Shown here piece after piece: positions 7,779-16,361 of a DNA stretch of 64,000 bases (position 1 is its first letter; each line of letters opens with the position of its first letter). Position numbers and translations under genes: made by a program. Origin of the DNA: Flavihumibacter profundi (GTDB taxonomy: Bacteria; Bacteroidota; Bacteroidia; Chitinophagales; Chitinophagaceae); contig NZ_JAIQXE010000001.1 of NCBI RefSeq assembly GCF_020076305.1, forward strand, positions 434,001 through 498,000. The letters run 5' to 3'. The notes under the pieces are model-generated. The model did not search any database. It had not been told where the DNA came from and saw nothing but the letters and a program-made list of their open reading frames with translations.

Positions 7779-9236
7779 ATGAACAGGTATTTAATGATTA
7801 AAAACCTTGCATTTTTATGTTTTGCCATAAATGCGTTAACAACCTTTGGACAAAATGCGGCTGTTGTCCAGGTTGGTAATAGAAGGGAAATATTTGTTGA
7901 TAATTATTTAGTGGATAAACTGATCAATGCAAATATTAAACTTCAAATACCGCGCAATGAAGGCCCGGTGTTACAATTTGATAAACCCTGGGAAGGACGG
8001 TTCAGTGCTTATTGCACTATCATTAAAGATAGCAACATCTACCGGGCTTATTACAGGGGTATCCCTGTCTCTGGTAATGATGGAAACGATGCTGAAGTGA
8101 CTTGTTATGCTGAATCCGTGGATGGTATCCATTGGGTTAAACCGGGCTTGAAAATCCATTCAATTAATGGCTCTTTGGAAAACAACATAATACTTGCCAA
8201 TGACGCTCCGGTAACACATAATTTCAGCCCTTTCCTTGATTTAAATCCAAATGCAAAGCCGGAAGAAAAATATAAAGCGCTGGGTGGAATTGAAAAATCC
8301 GGCCTGGTTGCTTATGTTTCCGCGGATGGTATCCATTGGAAACGATTAAAGCAGGATGCTGTTTTTAAGAAAGGGGCATTTGACTCGCAAAACGTATCGT
8401 TCTGGTCAGAAACTGAAGGGCAATATGTCTGTTATTTCCGTACCTGGTCTGGTGGAGGTTACAGCGGGTTCAGGTCAGTCAGCAGGACAACATCCAAAGA
8501 TTTTATTAACTGGACGGAGCCGGTCGCTATGACATTTGGTGATACACCCTTTGAGCATCTTTATACCCAGCAGACAAGTCCCTATTTCAGGGCTCAGCAA
8601 ATTTATCTTGCAATAGGGGCGCGATTTATGCCCGGTCGCCAGGTTATATCTGATGCCGAAGCAAAGGCTTTGAATGTTGATCCCCAATATTATAAGGATT
8701 GTTCAGATGTTATTCTTATGTCAAGTCGCGGTGGCAGCCGGTACGACAGGTTATTTATGGAGTCTTTCATCCGTCCCGGGATCGGGTTGGCAAATTGGGT
8801 ATCGCGATCAAATTATCCCGCATTGAATGTTGTACAAACAAGTCCTACTGAAATGTCTGTATATGTTAATGAAGACTATGCCCAGAATACAGCACACATT
8901 AAACGGTATTCCTTAAGGCTGGATGGATTTACAGCTGTTTCAGCGCCTTATAAGGGCGGAGAACTTATTACCAAACCTTTTGTATTTTCCGGGAAGGAGT
9001 TAGAGATCAATTACGCAACATCCGCTGCTGGTGAAATCCGTATTGAAATCCAGGACCAAAACGGTAAAGCAATTCCAGGGTTTACAATGGATGATTCCCG
9101 GGAAATAATTGGCAATGAAATAAAAAGGGTTGTTTCCTGGAAAGGAGGCCAGAGCCTGGAATCACTCGCTTCAAAACCTGTACGGTTACATTTTTTAATG
9201 AAGGATGCAGATTTGTATTCTTTCAAGTTTAATTAA
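7779..9236 (+). CDS. Secreted glycosidase-like five-bladed beta-propeller protein
   Basis: The 485-residue protein has a signal peptide (residues 1-25, ending TFGQ). Its body resembles GH32/GH43/GH68-type propellers: IFVDNYLVDK near the start, repeated DGIHW blades (ESVDGIHWVKPG, SADGIHWKRLK), and NVSFWSETEGQYVCYFRTWSGG. A C-terminal beta-sandwich (about 395-485; ELEINYATSAAGEIRIEIQD) resembles those of planctomycete- and Bacteroidota-type uncharacterised glycosidases. I cannot assign substrate or catalytic residues with confidence. It is followed after 33 bp by a sialidase-like gene, so the two are probably co-transcribed. No SusC/SusD pair is nearby, so this is not a typical polysaccharide utilisation locus. 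Confidence 0.75.
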   Translation: MNRYLMIKNLAFLCFAINALTTFGQNAAVVQVGNRREIFVDNYLVDKLINANIKLQIPRNEGPVLQFDKPWEGRFSAYCTIIKDSNIYRAYYRGIPVSGNDGNDAEVTCYAESVDGIHWVKPGLKIHSINGSLENNIILANDAPVTHNFSPFLDLNPNAKPEEKYKALGGIEKSGLVAYVSADGIHWKRLKQDAVFKKGAFDSQNVSFWSETEGQYVCYFRTWSGGGYSGFRSVSRTTSKDFINWTEPVAMTFGDTPFEHLYTQQTSPYFRAQQIYLAIGARFMPGRQVISDAEAKALNVDPQYYKDCSDVILMSSRGGSRYDRLFMESFIRPGIGLANWVSRSNYPALNVVQTSPTEMSVYVNEDYAQNTAHIKRYSLRLDGFTAVSAPYKGGELITKPFVFSGKELEINYATSAAGEIRIEIQDQNGKAIPGFTMDDSREIIGNEIKRVVSWKGGQSLESLASKPVRLHFLMKDADLYSFKFN

Positions 9237-9269
9237 TCCTCATTGTACTTACATTTTTAATTAAAAGGC

Positions 9270-10442
9270 ATGGTCAGTTTAGGGCAAATAATTAAGTCTG
9301 CCACAGTTTGTTGTATCGGGCTTTTGACTGCATTTGTACCGGCACCAGGTAGTATTCCTGGTGTCCGCAAATTGAAAGATGTTGTAATCTACAAGGATAC
9401 TGCATTCTATGCGTCTTTTCCATCAGTTGTAAAACGACCCGACGGAGAATTGCTGGTAGCTTTTCGCAGGGCGCCGGACAGGAAAATTTTTGGTGAGAAG
9501 GGTACAAGCCATACAGATCCAAACAGCTACCTGGTAATGGTTCGTTCCAGGGATGCCCAAACCTGGACCAAAGAACCTGAACTGATCTATGCCCACCCTT
9601 ATGGTGGTTCTCAGGATCCCTGTTTATTGCAATTACGTGACGGCACCTTGCTTTGTGCCAGCTATGGCTGGGCTTTTGTCCGCCCCGATGGAATACCTAA
9701 TTTAAAGAAGCCCTATTTTCCGGCTGGTGAAGCCGTTTTTCTCGGTGGATACCTCATTCGGTCAAAGGATGGTGGAAATAGCTGGAAGGGCCCTGTTTAT
9801 CCGCCTAATATTGCACCGGAAAAGATGTTAACTGCTTTAGGTAATCCGGTTCCGGCTTATAACAGGGGGGCGCTTTATGAAGCAAAGGATGGTCGCATAT
9901 TGTGGGTGGTAGCGGCTATGGATACTGCCGGAAGGACTTCCAATCATCTCCTGGTATCAACCGATAAAGGATCTACCTGGAAATACTCAGGTATAGTTGC
10001 AGAAGATGCTACTGTAATGTTTAATGAAACTTCCGTTTATGAAACGCCCAAAGGTGATATCGTTGCTTTTTTACGGACTGCCAATTACGATGACAAAGCT
10101 TGCATTGCCCGTTCAAAGGATGGCGGAAAAACATTCAAGTGGGAATCCATGGGCTTCCAGGGGCATCCGCTGAACGCTTTGCGCCTTCCGGATAACAGGG
10201 TCCTGCTTACCTATGGATACAGGCATCAGCCATTTGGTATCCGTGCCCGCATCCTGAATGCAGAATGCACAGATTTTGCGACTTCCCTGGAAATTGTACT
10301 TCGCGACGATGGCGGTAATGGTGATATCGGTTATACCTGGCCGGTACAATTAGACAGGAACCGTGTTTTGGTGGTATATTATTTCAATAAGGACAACGGA
10401 CCGCGGTATATTGCCGGTACTATCCTGGAGATAAAACTATAA
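9270..10442 (+). CDS. Sialidase-like BNR-repeat exo-glycosidase
   Basis: This 390-residue exported protein has a signal peptide (about 1-23) and a six-bladed sialidase fold. Asp-box/BNR-type turns are SKDGGNSWKGP, STDKGSTWKYSG and SKDGGKTFKWES. Near the N-terminus PSVVKRPDGELLVAFRRAPD corresponds to the sialidase entry strand that carries the active-site arginine (F-R-x-P). The C-terminus has GDIGYTWPVQLDRNRVLVVYYF, as in many putative exo-alpha-sialidases. Function on sialic acid is not proven, since many BNR proteins act on other sugars. It overlaps the convergent Fe-S protein gene by 6 bp at the stop codons. The preceding propeller gene is a likely functional partner. Confidence 0.82.
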   Translation: MVSLGQIIKSATVCCIGLLTAFVPAPGSIPGVRKLKDVVIYKDTAFYASFPSVVKRPDGELLVAFRRAPDRKIFGEKGTSHTDPNSYLVMVRSRDAQTWTKEPELIYAHPYGGSQDPCLLQLRDGTLLCASYGWAFVRPDGIPNLKKPYFPAGEAVFLGGYLIRSKDGGNSWKGPVYPPNIAPEKMLTALGNPVPAYNRGALYEAKDGRILWVVAAMDTAGRTSNHLLVSTDKGSTWKYSGIVAEDATVMFNETSVYETPKGDIVAFLRTANYDDKACIARSKDGGKTFKWESMGFQGHPLNALRLPDNRVLLTYGYRHQPFGIRARILNAECTDFATSLEIVLRDDGGNGDIGYTWPVQLDRNRVLVVYYFNKDNGPRYIAGTILEIKL

Positions 10443-11213
10443 GCTCGCGGCAATCATCTCGGCAATGTCCAGCACCTGGACACTTTCTTCCTTCTCTTTG
10501 GTCTTGATACCATCGGTCATCATCGTATTACAGAAAGGGCATGCTGAAGCAATAACAACTGCGCCCGTTTCAAGGGCATCATTAGTACGTTCCCAGTTTA
10601 CACGGGTGCTGCCTTTTTCTTCTTCCTTGAACATCTGGGCACCGCCGGCGCCGCAACATAGTCCGTTACTGCGGCATCTTTTCATTTCAACCAATTCGGA
10701 ATCCAGTGCTTCCAGGACTTTCCTGGGTGCCTCATAAATGCCATTTGCACGGCCCAGGTAACAACTGTCGTGGTAAGTGATCTTCTTCCCTTTAAAACTG
10801 CCGCCTTCTTTAAGGTTAATCCGGCCATCATCGATCAACTTTTGCAGGAAACTGGCATGATGCATTACTTCATAATGGCCGCCTAATTCTGCATATTCAT
10901 TTTTAAGGGTATTGAAACAGTGCGGGCAGGTGGTTACGATTTTTTTAATGCCATAACCATTCAGGACCTGGATATTCTGGTAAGCCATCATCTGGAACAT
11001 AAATTCATTGCCAGCCCTCCGGACAGGATCGCCGGTGCACATTTCTTCCTTACCTAAAATGGCAAATTTGATTCCTACCGTATTTAAAATAAGTGCAAAT
11101 GCTTTTGTGATTTTTTGGGCACGTTGATCAAAACTTCCGGCGCAGCCAACCCAAAAAAGAACTTCGGGTGTTTCTCCTGACGCCATCAGCTGAGCCATAG
11201 TAGGAACCTGCAT
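10437..11213 (-). CDS. CCG-domain (Fe-S)-binding protein, heterodisulfide reductase/LutA-like
   Basis: The 258 residues carry two cysteine-rich CCG domains. The first has VGCAGSFDQRAQK ... VTTCPHCFNTLKNEY. The second has YHDSCYLGR ... KRCRSNGLCCGAGGAQMF ... ASACPFCNTMMTDG. CCG domains bind Fe-S clusters and act in electron transfer from flavoproteins or quinol, as in HdrB, GlpC and LutA. The usual partner, a larger 4Fe-4S oxidoreductase of about 450 residues, is not adjacent. The gene is alone on its strand, with YceI divergent upstream. It may pair in trans with a partner elsewhere. Confidence 0.9.
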   Translation of the reverse strand: MQVPTMAQLMASGETPEVLFWVGCAGSFDQRAQKITKAFALILNTVGIKFAILGKEEMCTGDPVRRAGNEFMFQMMAYQNIQVLNGYGIKKIVTTCPHCFNTLKNEYAELGGHYEVMHHASFLQKLIDDGRINLKEGGSFKGKKITYHDSCYLGRANGIYEAPRKVLEALDSELVEMKRCRSNGLCCGAGGAQMFKEEEKGSTRVNWERTNDALETGAVVIASACPFCNTMMTDGIKTKEKEESVQVLDIAEMIAASL

Positions 11214-11360
11214 GCAGCAATATTTTTTTGTAAATCTATAGGAATTGGTTGAAATCAGGGATTTCAGAATTATTTTATAAAACAGGCCCCCTGTTGCAGG
11301 CTATAGAAACAATTAGCATAGGCGGTGTGTTAATTGTATATAATATTGCTTTCTGATTTT

Positions 11361-11906
11361 ATGAAGTCAATTTGGTATATAATACTGGTATTTTTGGCCG
11401 GCTTTCTTCCCGGTAAGCTGCTATCCCAAATACTTCAGCCTGATGATAATGCATCTTCTGTAAGGTTTTCAATCCGCAATTTCGGGTTTACTACCACTGG
11501 CACTTTTAAAGGATTGGAAGGTCACATCAGTTTTGACCCTAAAAATATTATGCAGTCACATTTCGATGCCAGCATTGCTGCTTCCACCATAAATACAGGG
11601 ATTAGTGCCCGCGACAGGCACCTGAAATCTGAAGATTATTTTGATGCAGGACATTTCCCCATGATTACCATAAAAAGTGAAACAGTACGATCCGGAAATA
11701 CACCAGGTTCGTTTATCCTTCATGGTGAATTGGCTTTAAAAGGTGTTAGCCGTACAATTGATATTCCTTTTACCGCAAAACAAGTAAACGGCGGTGTCTT
11801 ATTTGAAGGGGAATTTACCCTAAACCGGCTTGATTATAAAGTCGGAAGCAATAGTATTTCCCTTGCTGATAACGTAAATATTGAACTGAAAGTAATGGCC
11901 AGGTAA
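11361..11906 (+). CDS. YceI family periplasmic lipid-binding-type protein
   Basis: A frame upstream offers an earlier start, but the ATG at 11361 gives a normal signal peptide (MKSIWYIILVFLAGFLPGKLLSQ) and is preferred, giving 181 residues. The YceI lipocalin-like beta-barrel is clear: SSVRFSIRNFGFTTTGTFKGLEGHISFDPKN, DRHLKSEDYFDAGHFPMITIKSE, and GELALKGVSRTIDIPFTAK. The family binds isoprenoid or fatty-acid ligands in its barrel, and its role in this clade is undefined. It is divergent from the CCG protein (147 bp apart) and 84 bp upstream of the LysE-type exporter. Confidence 0.93.
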   Translation: MKSIWYIILVFLAGFLPGKLLSQILQPDDNASSVRFSIRNFGFTTTGTFKGLEGHISFDPKNIMQSHFDASIAASTINTGISARDRHLKSEDYFDAGHFPMITIKSETVRSGNTPGSFILHGELALKGVSRTIDIPFTAKQVNGGVLFEGEFTLNRLDYKVGSNSISLADNVNIELKVMAR

Positions 11907-11961
11907 AAAGGCATTCTTTATATGACTTATAATGAAGATCGCCCGATGTTTGTAAGAACAG

Positions 11962-11969
11962 TAATTTTG
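11962..11969 (+). promoter_or_regulatory. Bacteroidota -7 box upstream of the LysE-type gene
   Basis: TAATTTTG matches TAnnTTTG perfectly and lies 21 bp before the ATG at 11991. A clear -33 element at the expected spacing is not seen. Confidence 0.45.
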
Positions 11970-11990
11970 AATGGAAGAGGGAATAATTAA

Positions 11991-12662
11991 ATGAATTACG
12001 CCATTGAAATTTTTACTGTCGGGATGGTGATTAGTTTTCTGGGCAGTATACCACTTGGTATACTGAACATTACGGCAATGCAGATATCAGTGCAGGAATC
12101 AGTCCAAAAGGCAATGGCCTTTGCATTTGGTGTGTCCATAATAGAATTACTATTCGTCAGGGTTTCATTGAAGGGTATTGATTTTTTATTGGCAAACCAA
12201 CGGGTGTTTTATTTCATGGAATGGTTATCTGTTATACTTTTTCTGGTACTGGCCATCAGTAATTTCAATGCGGCCAAAAAAGAAAAAGCCGGTCAAAAAA
12301 GCATTTTGCTCAGTAATACAGTTAACCGGTTTTGGCTGGGTATATCCATGAGCGCAATAAATCCGCTAAAAATTCCTTTTTGGTTCCTTTGGTCTGGCTA
12401 TTTTTTAAGTATCCATTTGCTTCAATCCACTTCCCTTTCTTTTAACATCTATACTTTAGGGATCGGTACCGGAACTATTGCCGGAATGATTTTATTCATT
12501 TTTGGCGGTAAATGGCTGGTGAGGAGATTAAACACGGGGCAGCGTGCACTTAATTTAATAGTTGGACTGGTATTCCTGGTCTCAGCTATAATCCAGTTTG
12601 CCAGGGTTATGGTTAAACCCATGGAACAGCAACTTAAAGTACCCACGGAGCAGAAACGTTAA
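11991..12662 (+). CDS. LysE/RhtB-family translocator
   Basis: The 223-residue protein has about six membrane helices. The N-terminal motif GMVISFLGSIPLGILNITAMQISVQESVQKAMAFAFG corresponds to the LysE family signature (G-x-x-x-PGP region), with Pro-Leu-Gly in place of Pro-Gly-Pro. NPLKIPFWFLWSGYF follows near residue 125. LysE-type carriers export amino acids or other small metabolites across the inner membrane. Substrate specificity cannot be read. It converges with the outer-membrane barrel gene, sharing a 4-bp TTAA that contains both stop codons. Confidence 0.85.
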   Translation: MNYAIEIFTVGMVISFLGSIPLGILNITAMQISVQESVQKAMAFAFGVSIIELLFVRVSLKGIDFLLANQRVFYFMEWLSVILFLVLAISNFNAAKKEKAGQKSILLSNTVNRFWLGISMSAINPLKIPFWFLWSGYFLSIHLLQSTSLSFNIYTLGIGTGTIAGMILFIFGGKWLVRRLNTGQRALNLIVGLVFLVSAIIQFARVMVKPMEQQLKVPTEQKR

Positions 12663-15313
12663 AACTGGACCCCTTCATTAGCGTTTTGCATATTCTGCAT
12701 TTCCCCTTTAATATTTTTCTTCTTGAACAATGATGTGTCAAACTTACCGAAGCGGTAACTGAAACCCAGGCGAAGGAATTGCGGATCCCTTACACGGCTG
12801 GCATCCTGAACGAAAAAGCTTGATTCAGAATGTATATCTGAAATCCTGGTACGGAAAATATCATTCCAGCTTAAAGTAAATGCTGCTGCTTTATTCTTCA
12901 GAAACTCATACTTCAAGGACAGGTCAACGTAATAGTTCGGGCGTACATAACCCTGTGCAGTAGACGACGGTCCACCCATGAATCCACCCCCCCCAAATCC
13001 ACCGCCACTGCTGCTTCCGCCAGGTGGCAGGATGGTTTTTGAGGTGTATTCGCCGCTCAGCTGCAAAGTGAAATTTTTAGGCAACCTGAATATATTGTTC
13101 ACCTTGAAGAAATAACTCCACATATTATCCTGCTGCTGAACGCTTGAGTCCACAATATTTATTTTTGACGTGTACAGGTTGAGGTTGACATTTAATTCCC
13201 ACCATTTTTTAAGGATGGTTTTAGTTGTAAGTTCCAACCCGCCGACATAACTGCTATTTGCATTAGTATATGTATTGATCAGGACAGTGTCACCTGAAAT
13301 CGGGTTAAGTTCTTTTTGCTGTATCCTGGTTATCTGGTTGGTGGTATGCTTCATGTATACTGAAGCAAGGAATGTATTATTGTTTTCAAAATTCTTGGTA
13401 TAAGACATTTCAAGAGACTTGGTAAATTCAGGTTGGAGGTCTGGGTTACCCCTGGTCAGGTTAAGCGAATCAGAATAGTTGGTAAAGGGAAACAACTGGA
13501 AAAAATTAGGGCGGTTTATCCTGCGGGTATAACTAAGTTGCAAACTCTGTTGTTTACCCAGGTCGTAGCTTAGGAATACACTGGGGAAAAGGCTTATCGG
13601 GAAATTATTGGAAAAGGTTTGTGAAGTATCCTTTTGTGAAGTTGTAGTTGAATGTACGGTGCCTTCATATTGTGAACTTTCTAACCGCAAACCTACCTGG
13701 TACCCCAGTTTTTTATACCTGTTGGTGAATGAAGTATAACCCGCTAATACCCGGTCGGAATTCACATATTGTGAAGACAATTCCTTTAATGGAATTAGCG
13801 TGCCATCGGGCAGGCGCTGGAAAATATCATTACGGCTATCCACTGTCCTGAACTGGGCCCGCAAGCCCATTTCCAGCTTCGCAGTTTCGGTGAGTGGGTT
13901 TACAAAATCTGTCTGAGCTGTAAAGAAGCGATTCTTTCCTTCACCATCCAGGACCTGGTTATACACGCGGGCATTGGTTTCACTTCCTGCCACAGGATAA
14001 ATATTCGTCAGGATATCATTACTGTTTTCATTTTTGCTTTGGTTGAAATTGAGGTCGGCGGTTAATTCTTTACCCGGTTTGGAGTAATTGTGTTTGTATC
14101 CCAACGAGGAACCCAGGTTTTTGAAATTACCGGTGGTATTGGAATTCCGCTGGCTATAAGATTGTTTGGAACCAGATTCCAACAGTGTATCTACAAAAAT
14201 ATCACTAACCGTATTGGGGGTAAATTTGCCTTGTACAAGGTTCAGGGAACCTGTAAGTGTATTCCTGTTATTAATGAAATAATCTGCCCCAAATCGCCCG
14301 AAGGCAAATTGCCCCAGGTTTGTGGTTTTGTCATACTGGTGTAATTCGGTACTTGGTTTGTTGAAGGTTGAAAGCCTTTCGGTTACGCCATCAGAAATTG
14401 ATTTCCGCTGGTTAAAATTGACATTGGCAAAAAGGTTTACTTTATTCTGCCGCAGGTTGATATCGCCCCCGGCATTGATTTTTCCCCTTTCGTCAACTCC
14501 ACCTCTGACAGTTCCGCTATATCCCACCTTTTTATTCTTTTTCAATACAATGTTCAGTATGCCGGAAGTGCCTCCCGATGCATCATATTTCGCTGATGGG
14601 TTGGTAATTACTTCTACAGTGGCAATAGCATCCGCCGGAATCTGGTCAAGCGTGAGGGTAGTAGGGCGGCCATCAACAAAAATCTGCGGGCTTGCATTCC
14701 GCAGCGTAACATTCCCATCGAGGTCAACCTGCAAAGAGGGCACATTTTTCATTACATCTACAGCTGTTCCCCCTGCGGAATTGATGTTTTTTTCTACGTT
14801 AAATATTTTTCGGTCTATCCCGGAGCTTATAAGGGGTTTGGATGCGGAAACGGTAACATTTTCCAGGGTTTGGGCATCGTTTTTCATTTTCAGGTTGCCG
14901 AGGTCCTTGTCAACAGCTGATAGCGCTTTTGACATATCCCCACCCATTTTAAGTTCAAATGCAACCTTTTGTTCAATAATTTTATACCCAATGGCCGAAA
15001 TTTTCAATTTATAACTTGCCGCTATTGCCAGGTTCTCAAAACTAAATTCCCCTCTTTTATCCGTGAGCATGCCAGCAATGATGGTATCTTTTCTTTTCCT
15101 GGAAAGCGTATCAAATTTGCTTTGTATCAATTGGACAGAGGCGGCTTCAATCCCTTTATTTGTGGAACTGTCTACAATCCGGCCATAAAAATGGCCAACA
15201 TTCATGGACGCACCGGCAGCACCAGCACGATTCGCATTAACCCCGGCAGGTATCTGGGCAAAAACAATTGCTGAAGAAAATAAAAGAAAAATAGCTAAGA
15301 GCAGTTTGGTCAT
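12659..15313 (-). CDS. Outer-membrane beta-barrel protein with N-terminal carboxypeptidase-regulatory-like domain
   Basis: The 884 residues comprise a signal peptide (1-19), a carboxypeptidase-regulatory-like beta domain (about 40-120; GRIVDSSTNKGIEAASVQLIQ), a plug-like domain (about 150-260; GGTAVDVMKNVPSLQVDLDGNVTLRNASPQIFVDGRPT), and a C-terminal barrel. The barrel belongs to the 'outer membrane protein beta-barrel' family related to TonB-dependent receptors (QLSYTRRINRPNFFQLFPFTNYSDSLNLTRGNPDLQPEF). No TonB box is obvious, and proteins of this class often have unknown ligands. A low-complexity Gly/Ser/Pro loop lies at about 761-784, within the last strands. It is a single gene, 152 bp from the DUF445 gene. 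Confidence 0.9.
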   Translation of the reverse strand: MTKLLLAIFLLFSSAIVFAQIPAGVNANRAGAAGASMNVGHFYGRIVDSSTNKGIEAASVQLIQSKFDTLSRKRKDTIIAGMLTDKRGEFSFENLAIAASYKLKISAIGYKIIEQKVAFELKMGGDMSKALSAVDKDLGNLKMKNDAQTLENVTVSASKPLISSGIDRKIFNVEKNINSAGGTAVDVMKNVPSLQVDLDGNVTLRNASPQIFVDGRPTTLTLDQIPADAIATVEVITNPSAKYDASGGTSGILNIVLKKNKKVGYSGTVRGGVDERGKINAGGDINLRQNKVNLFANVNFNQRKSISDGVTERLSTFNKPSTELHQYDKTTNLGQFAFGRFGADYFINNRNTLTGSLNLVQGKFTPNTVSDIFVDTLLESGSKQSYSQRNSNTTGNFKNLGSSLGYKHNYSKPGKELTADLNFNQSKNENSNDILTNIYPVAGSETNARVYNQVLDGEGKNRFFTAQTDFVNPLTETAKLEMGLRAQFRTVDSRNDIFQRLPDGTLIPLKELSSQYVNSDRVLAGYTSFTNRYKKLGYQVGLRLESSQYEGTVHSTTTSQKDTSQTFSNNFPISLFPSVFLSYDLGKQQSLQLSYTRRINRPNFFQLFPFTNYSDSLNLTRGNPDLQPEFTKSLEMSYTKNFENNNTFLASVYMKHTTNQITRIQQKELNPISGDTVLINTYTNANSSYVGGLELTTKTILKKWWELNVNLNLYTSKINIVDSSVQQQDNMWSYFFKVNNIFRLPKNFTLQLSGEYTSKTILPPGGSSSGGGFGGGGFMGGPSSTAQGYVRPNYYVDLSLKYEFLKNKAAAFTLSWNDIFRTRISDIHSESSFFVQDASRVRDPQFLRLGFSYRFGKFDTSLFKKKNIKGEMQNMQNANEGVQF

Positions 15314-15465
15314 GTGTTAAATTTCTCTGGGTTCTGTAAAGTTCTGTCATTGCCCTGCACCCGGACTGTACAAATTGATGAATGGTAAAGAACAGCTGTA
15401 TTAAACATAGGTTTTGAAGAACTGATAAATGGCAAAAGAATCGGATGAACGGTTTTTTGATCCAT

Positions 15466-16071
15466 TTAATAGGTTATGGTGCTAATTAAAACGGTAAGAA
15501 TGCCAATTATAAACCCCAGCACCAACCCTAGTATTTTGACAAACCGGAATTCTTTGACAAGTGCATCACGGACCATTTTTTCCAATTGTTCAGGTGATAT
15601 AACTGCCATCCTGGTGGTGACAATTTTTTTGAGATCCAGCTGGGACTGGAGGTTGGTGGCATATTTTTCCATCAGCGGGGGAAATATCAGGATTAATTCT
15701 TCCATAAAAACCCCTTTCAGCTGTGCTATGGTCTTTTCCCCGATAAACATGCCAACCACAGGCATAGACTCCTTGAGCTTTACTTTAAGGAAATGATCAA
15801 TCTGTTCCTCCACAAAAGGCAGTACCTGCCGGATGTTTTCAGGATCAGCAATTTTTTGGGTTAAACCGGGATTCGTAAGGAATTCAGTTTCGGCTATAGT
15901 TCCCAGTTTTTCCGCAATTGCTATTTTCCGGCCAGGTAAAATCCCCTGGAAATGAAAGCCGAAGAGCTTTTTAGGATAGCGGGGATGAAAAAGCAAATCA
16001 ATTGCCATATGGAAGGAGAGCCATCCAAGAAAGGCTGATATTATAGGAATGAGTAATAACCAATAATTCAT
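15466..16071 (-). CDS. DUF445 family membrane protein
   Basis: The 201 residues begin with one membrane segment (about 3-22) and end with another (about 180-199), separated by an amphipathic region typical of DUF445/YheB proteins. Diagnostic phrases are GWLSFHMAIDLLFHPRYPKKLFGFHFQGILPGRKIAIAEKLG and VIGREFL-like spacing around AETEFLTNP. The family is widespread and its molecular role is unknown. The gene lies just downstream of tRNA-His on the same strand, separated from it by a terminator. Confidence 0.85.
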   Translation of the reverse strand: MNYWLLLIPIISAFLGWLSFHMAIDLLFHPRYPKKLFGFHFQGILPGRKIAIAEKLGTIAETEFLTNPGLTQKIADPENIRQVLPFVEEQIDHFLKVKLKESMPVVGMFIGEKTIAQLKGVFMEELILIFPPLMEKYATNLQSQLDLKKIVTTRMAVISPEQLEKMVRDALVKEFRFVKILGLVLGFIIGILTVLISTITY

Positions 16072-16088
16072 GTCCCCTTACAAAAGGT

Positions 16089-16114
16089 AAAAAAAACCCT
16101 CACCGAAGTGAGGG
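16089..16114 (-). terminator. Intrinsic terminator downstream of tRNA-His
   Basis: On the minus strand, CCCTCAC-TTCG-GTGAGGG forms a perfect 7-bp stem with a stable UUCG tetraloop, followed by eight T residues. It ends tRNA transcription before the DUF445 gene. Confidence 0.9.
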
Positions 16115-16121
16115 ATTGATG

Positions 16122-16196
16122 GGAGGCTGAGGGGTCTCGAACCCCCGGCCTTCAGTGCCACAAACTGACGCTCTAACCAACTGAGCTACAACCTCC
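16122..16196 (-). tRNA. tRNA-His (anticodon GTG)
   Basis: The minus-strand sequence folds into a full cloverleaf. The D-stem is GCTC/GAGC, the anticodon stem TCAGT/ACTGA carries loop TTGTGGC with anticodon GTG, and the T-arm is GGGGG-TTCGAGA-CCCCT. Acceptor pairs GAGGTTG/CAGCCTC include one T-G wobble. The extra 5' G at position -1 (16196) and C73 (16122) are the histidine identity pair. CCA is not encoded. A UUCG-hairpin terminator follows at once. Confidence 0.95.
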
Positions 16197-16361
16197 ATGA
16201 GATAAAAACAGTCGCTTTTTTGAAGCGGGCACAAAAATAAGTAAAAAATCGGATCAGAAATTAAGGTTATTAAAAAAAGATACGCTGCCATTCATCATAA
16301 TCACATGTTAATTGCAGGCATCAGCAACAAGCACTATGGTTTATTCGTTATTTTTGGAACA

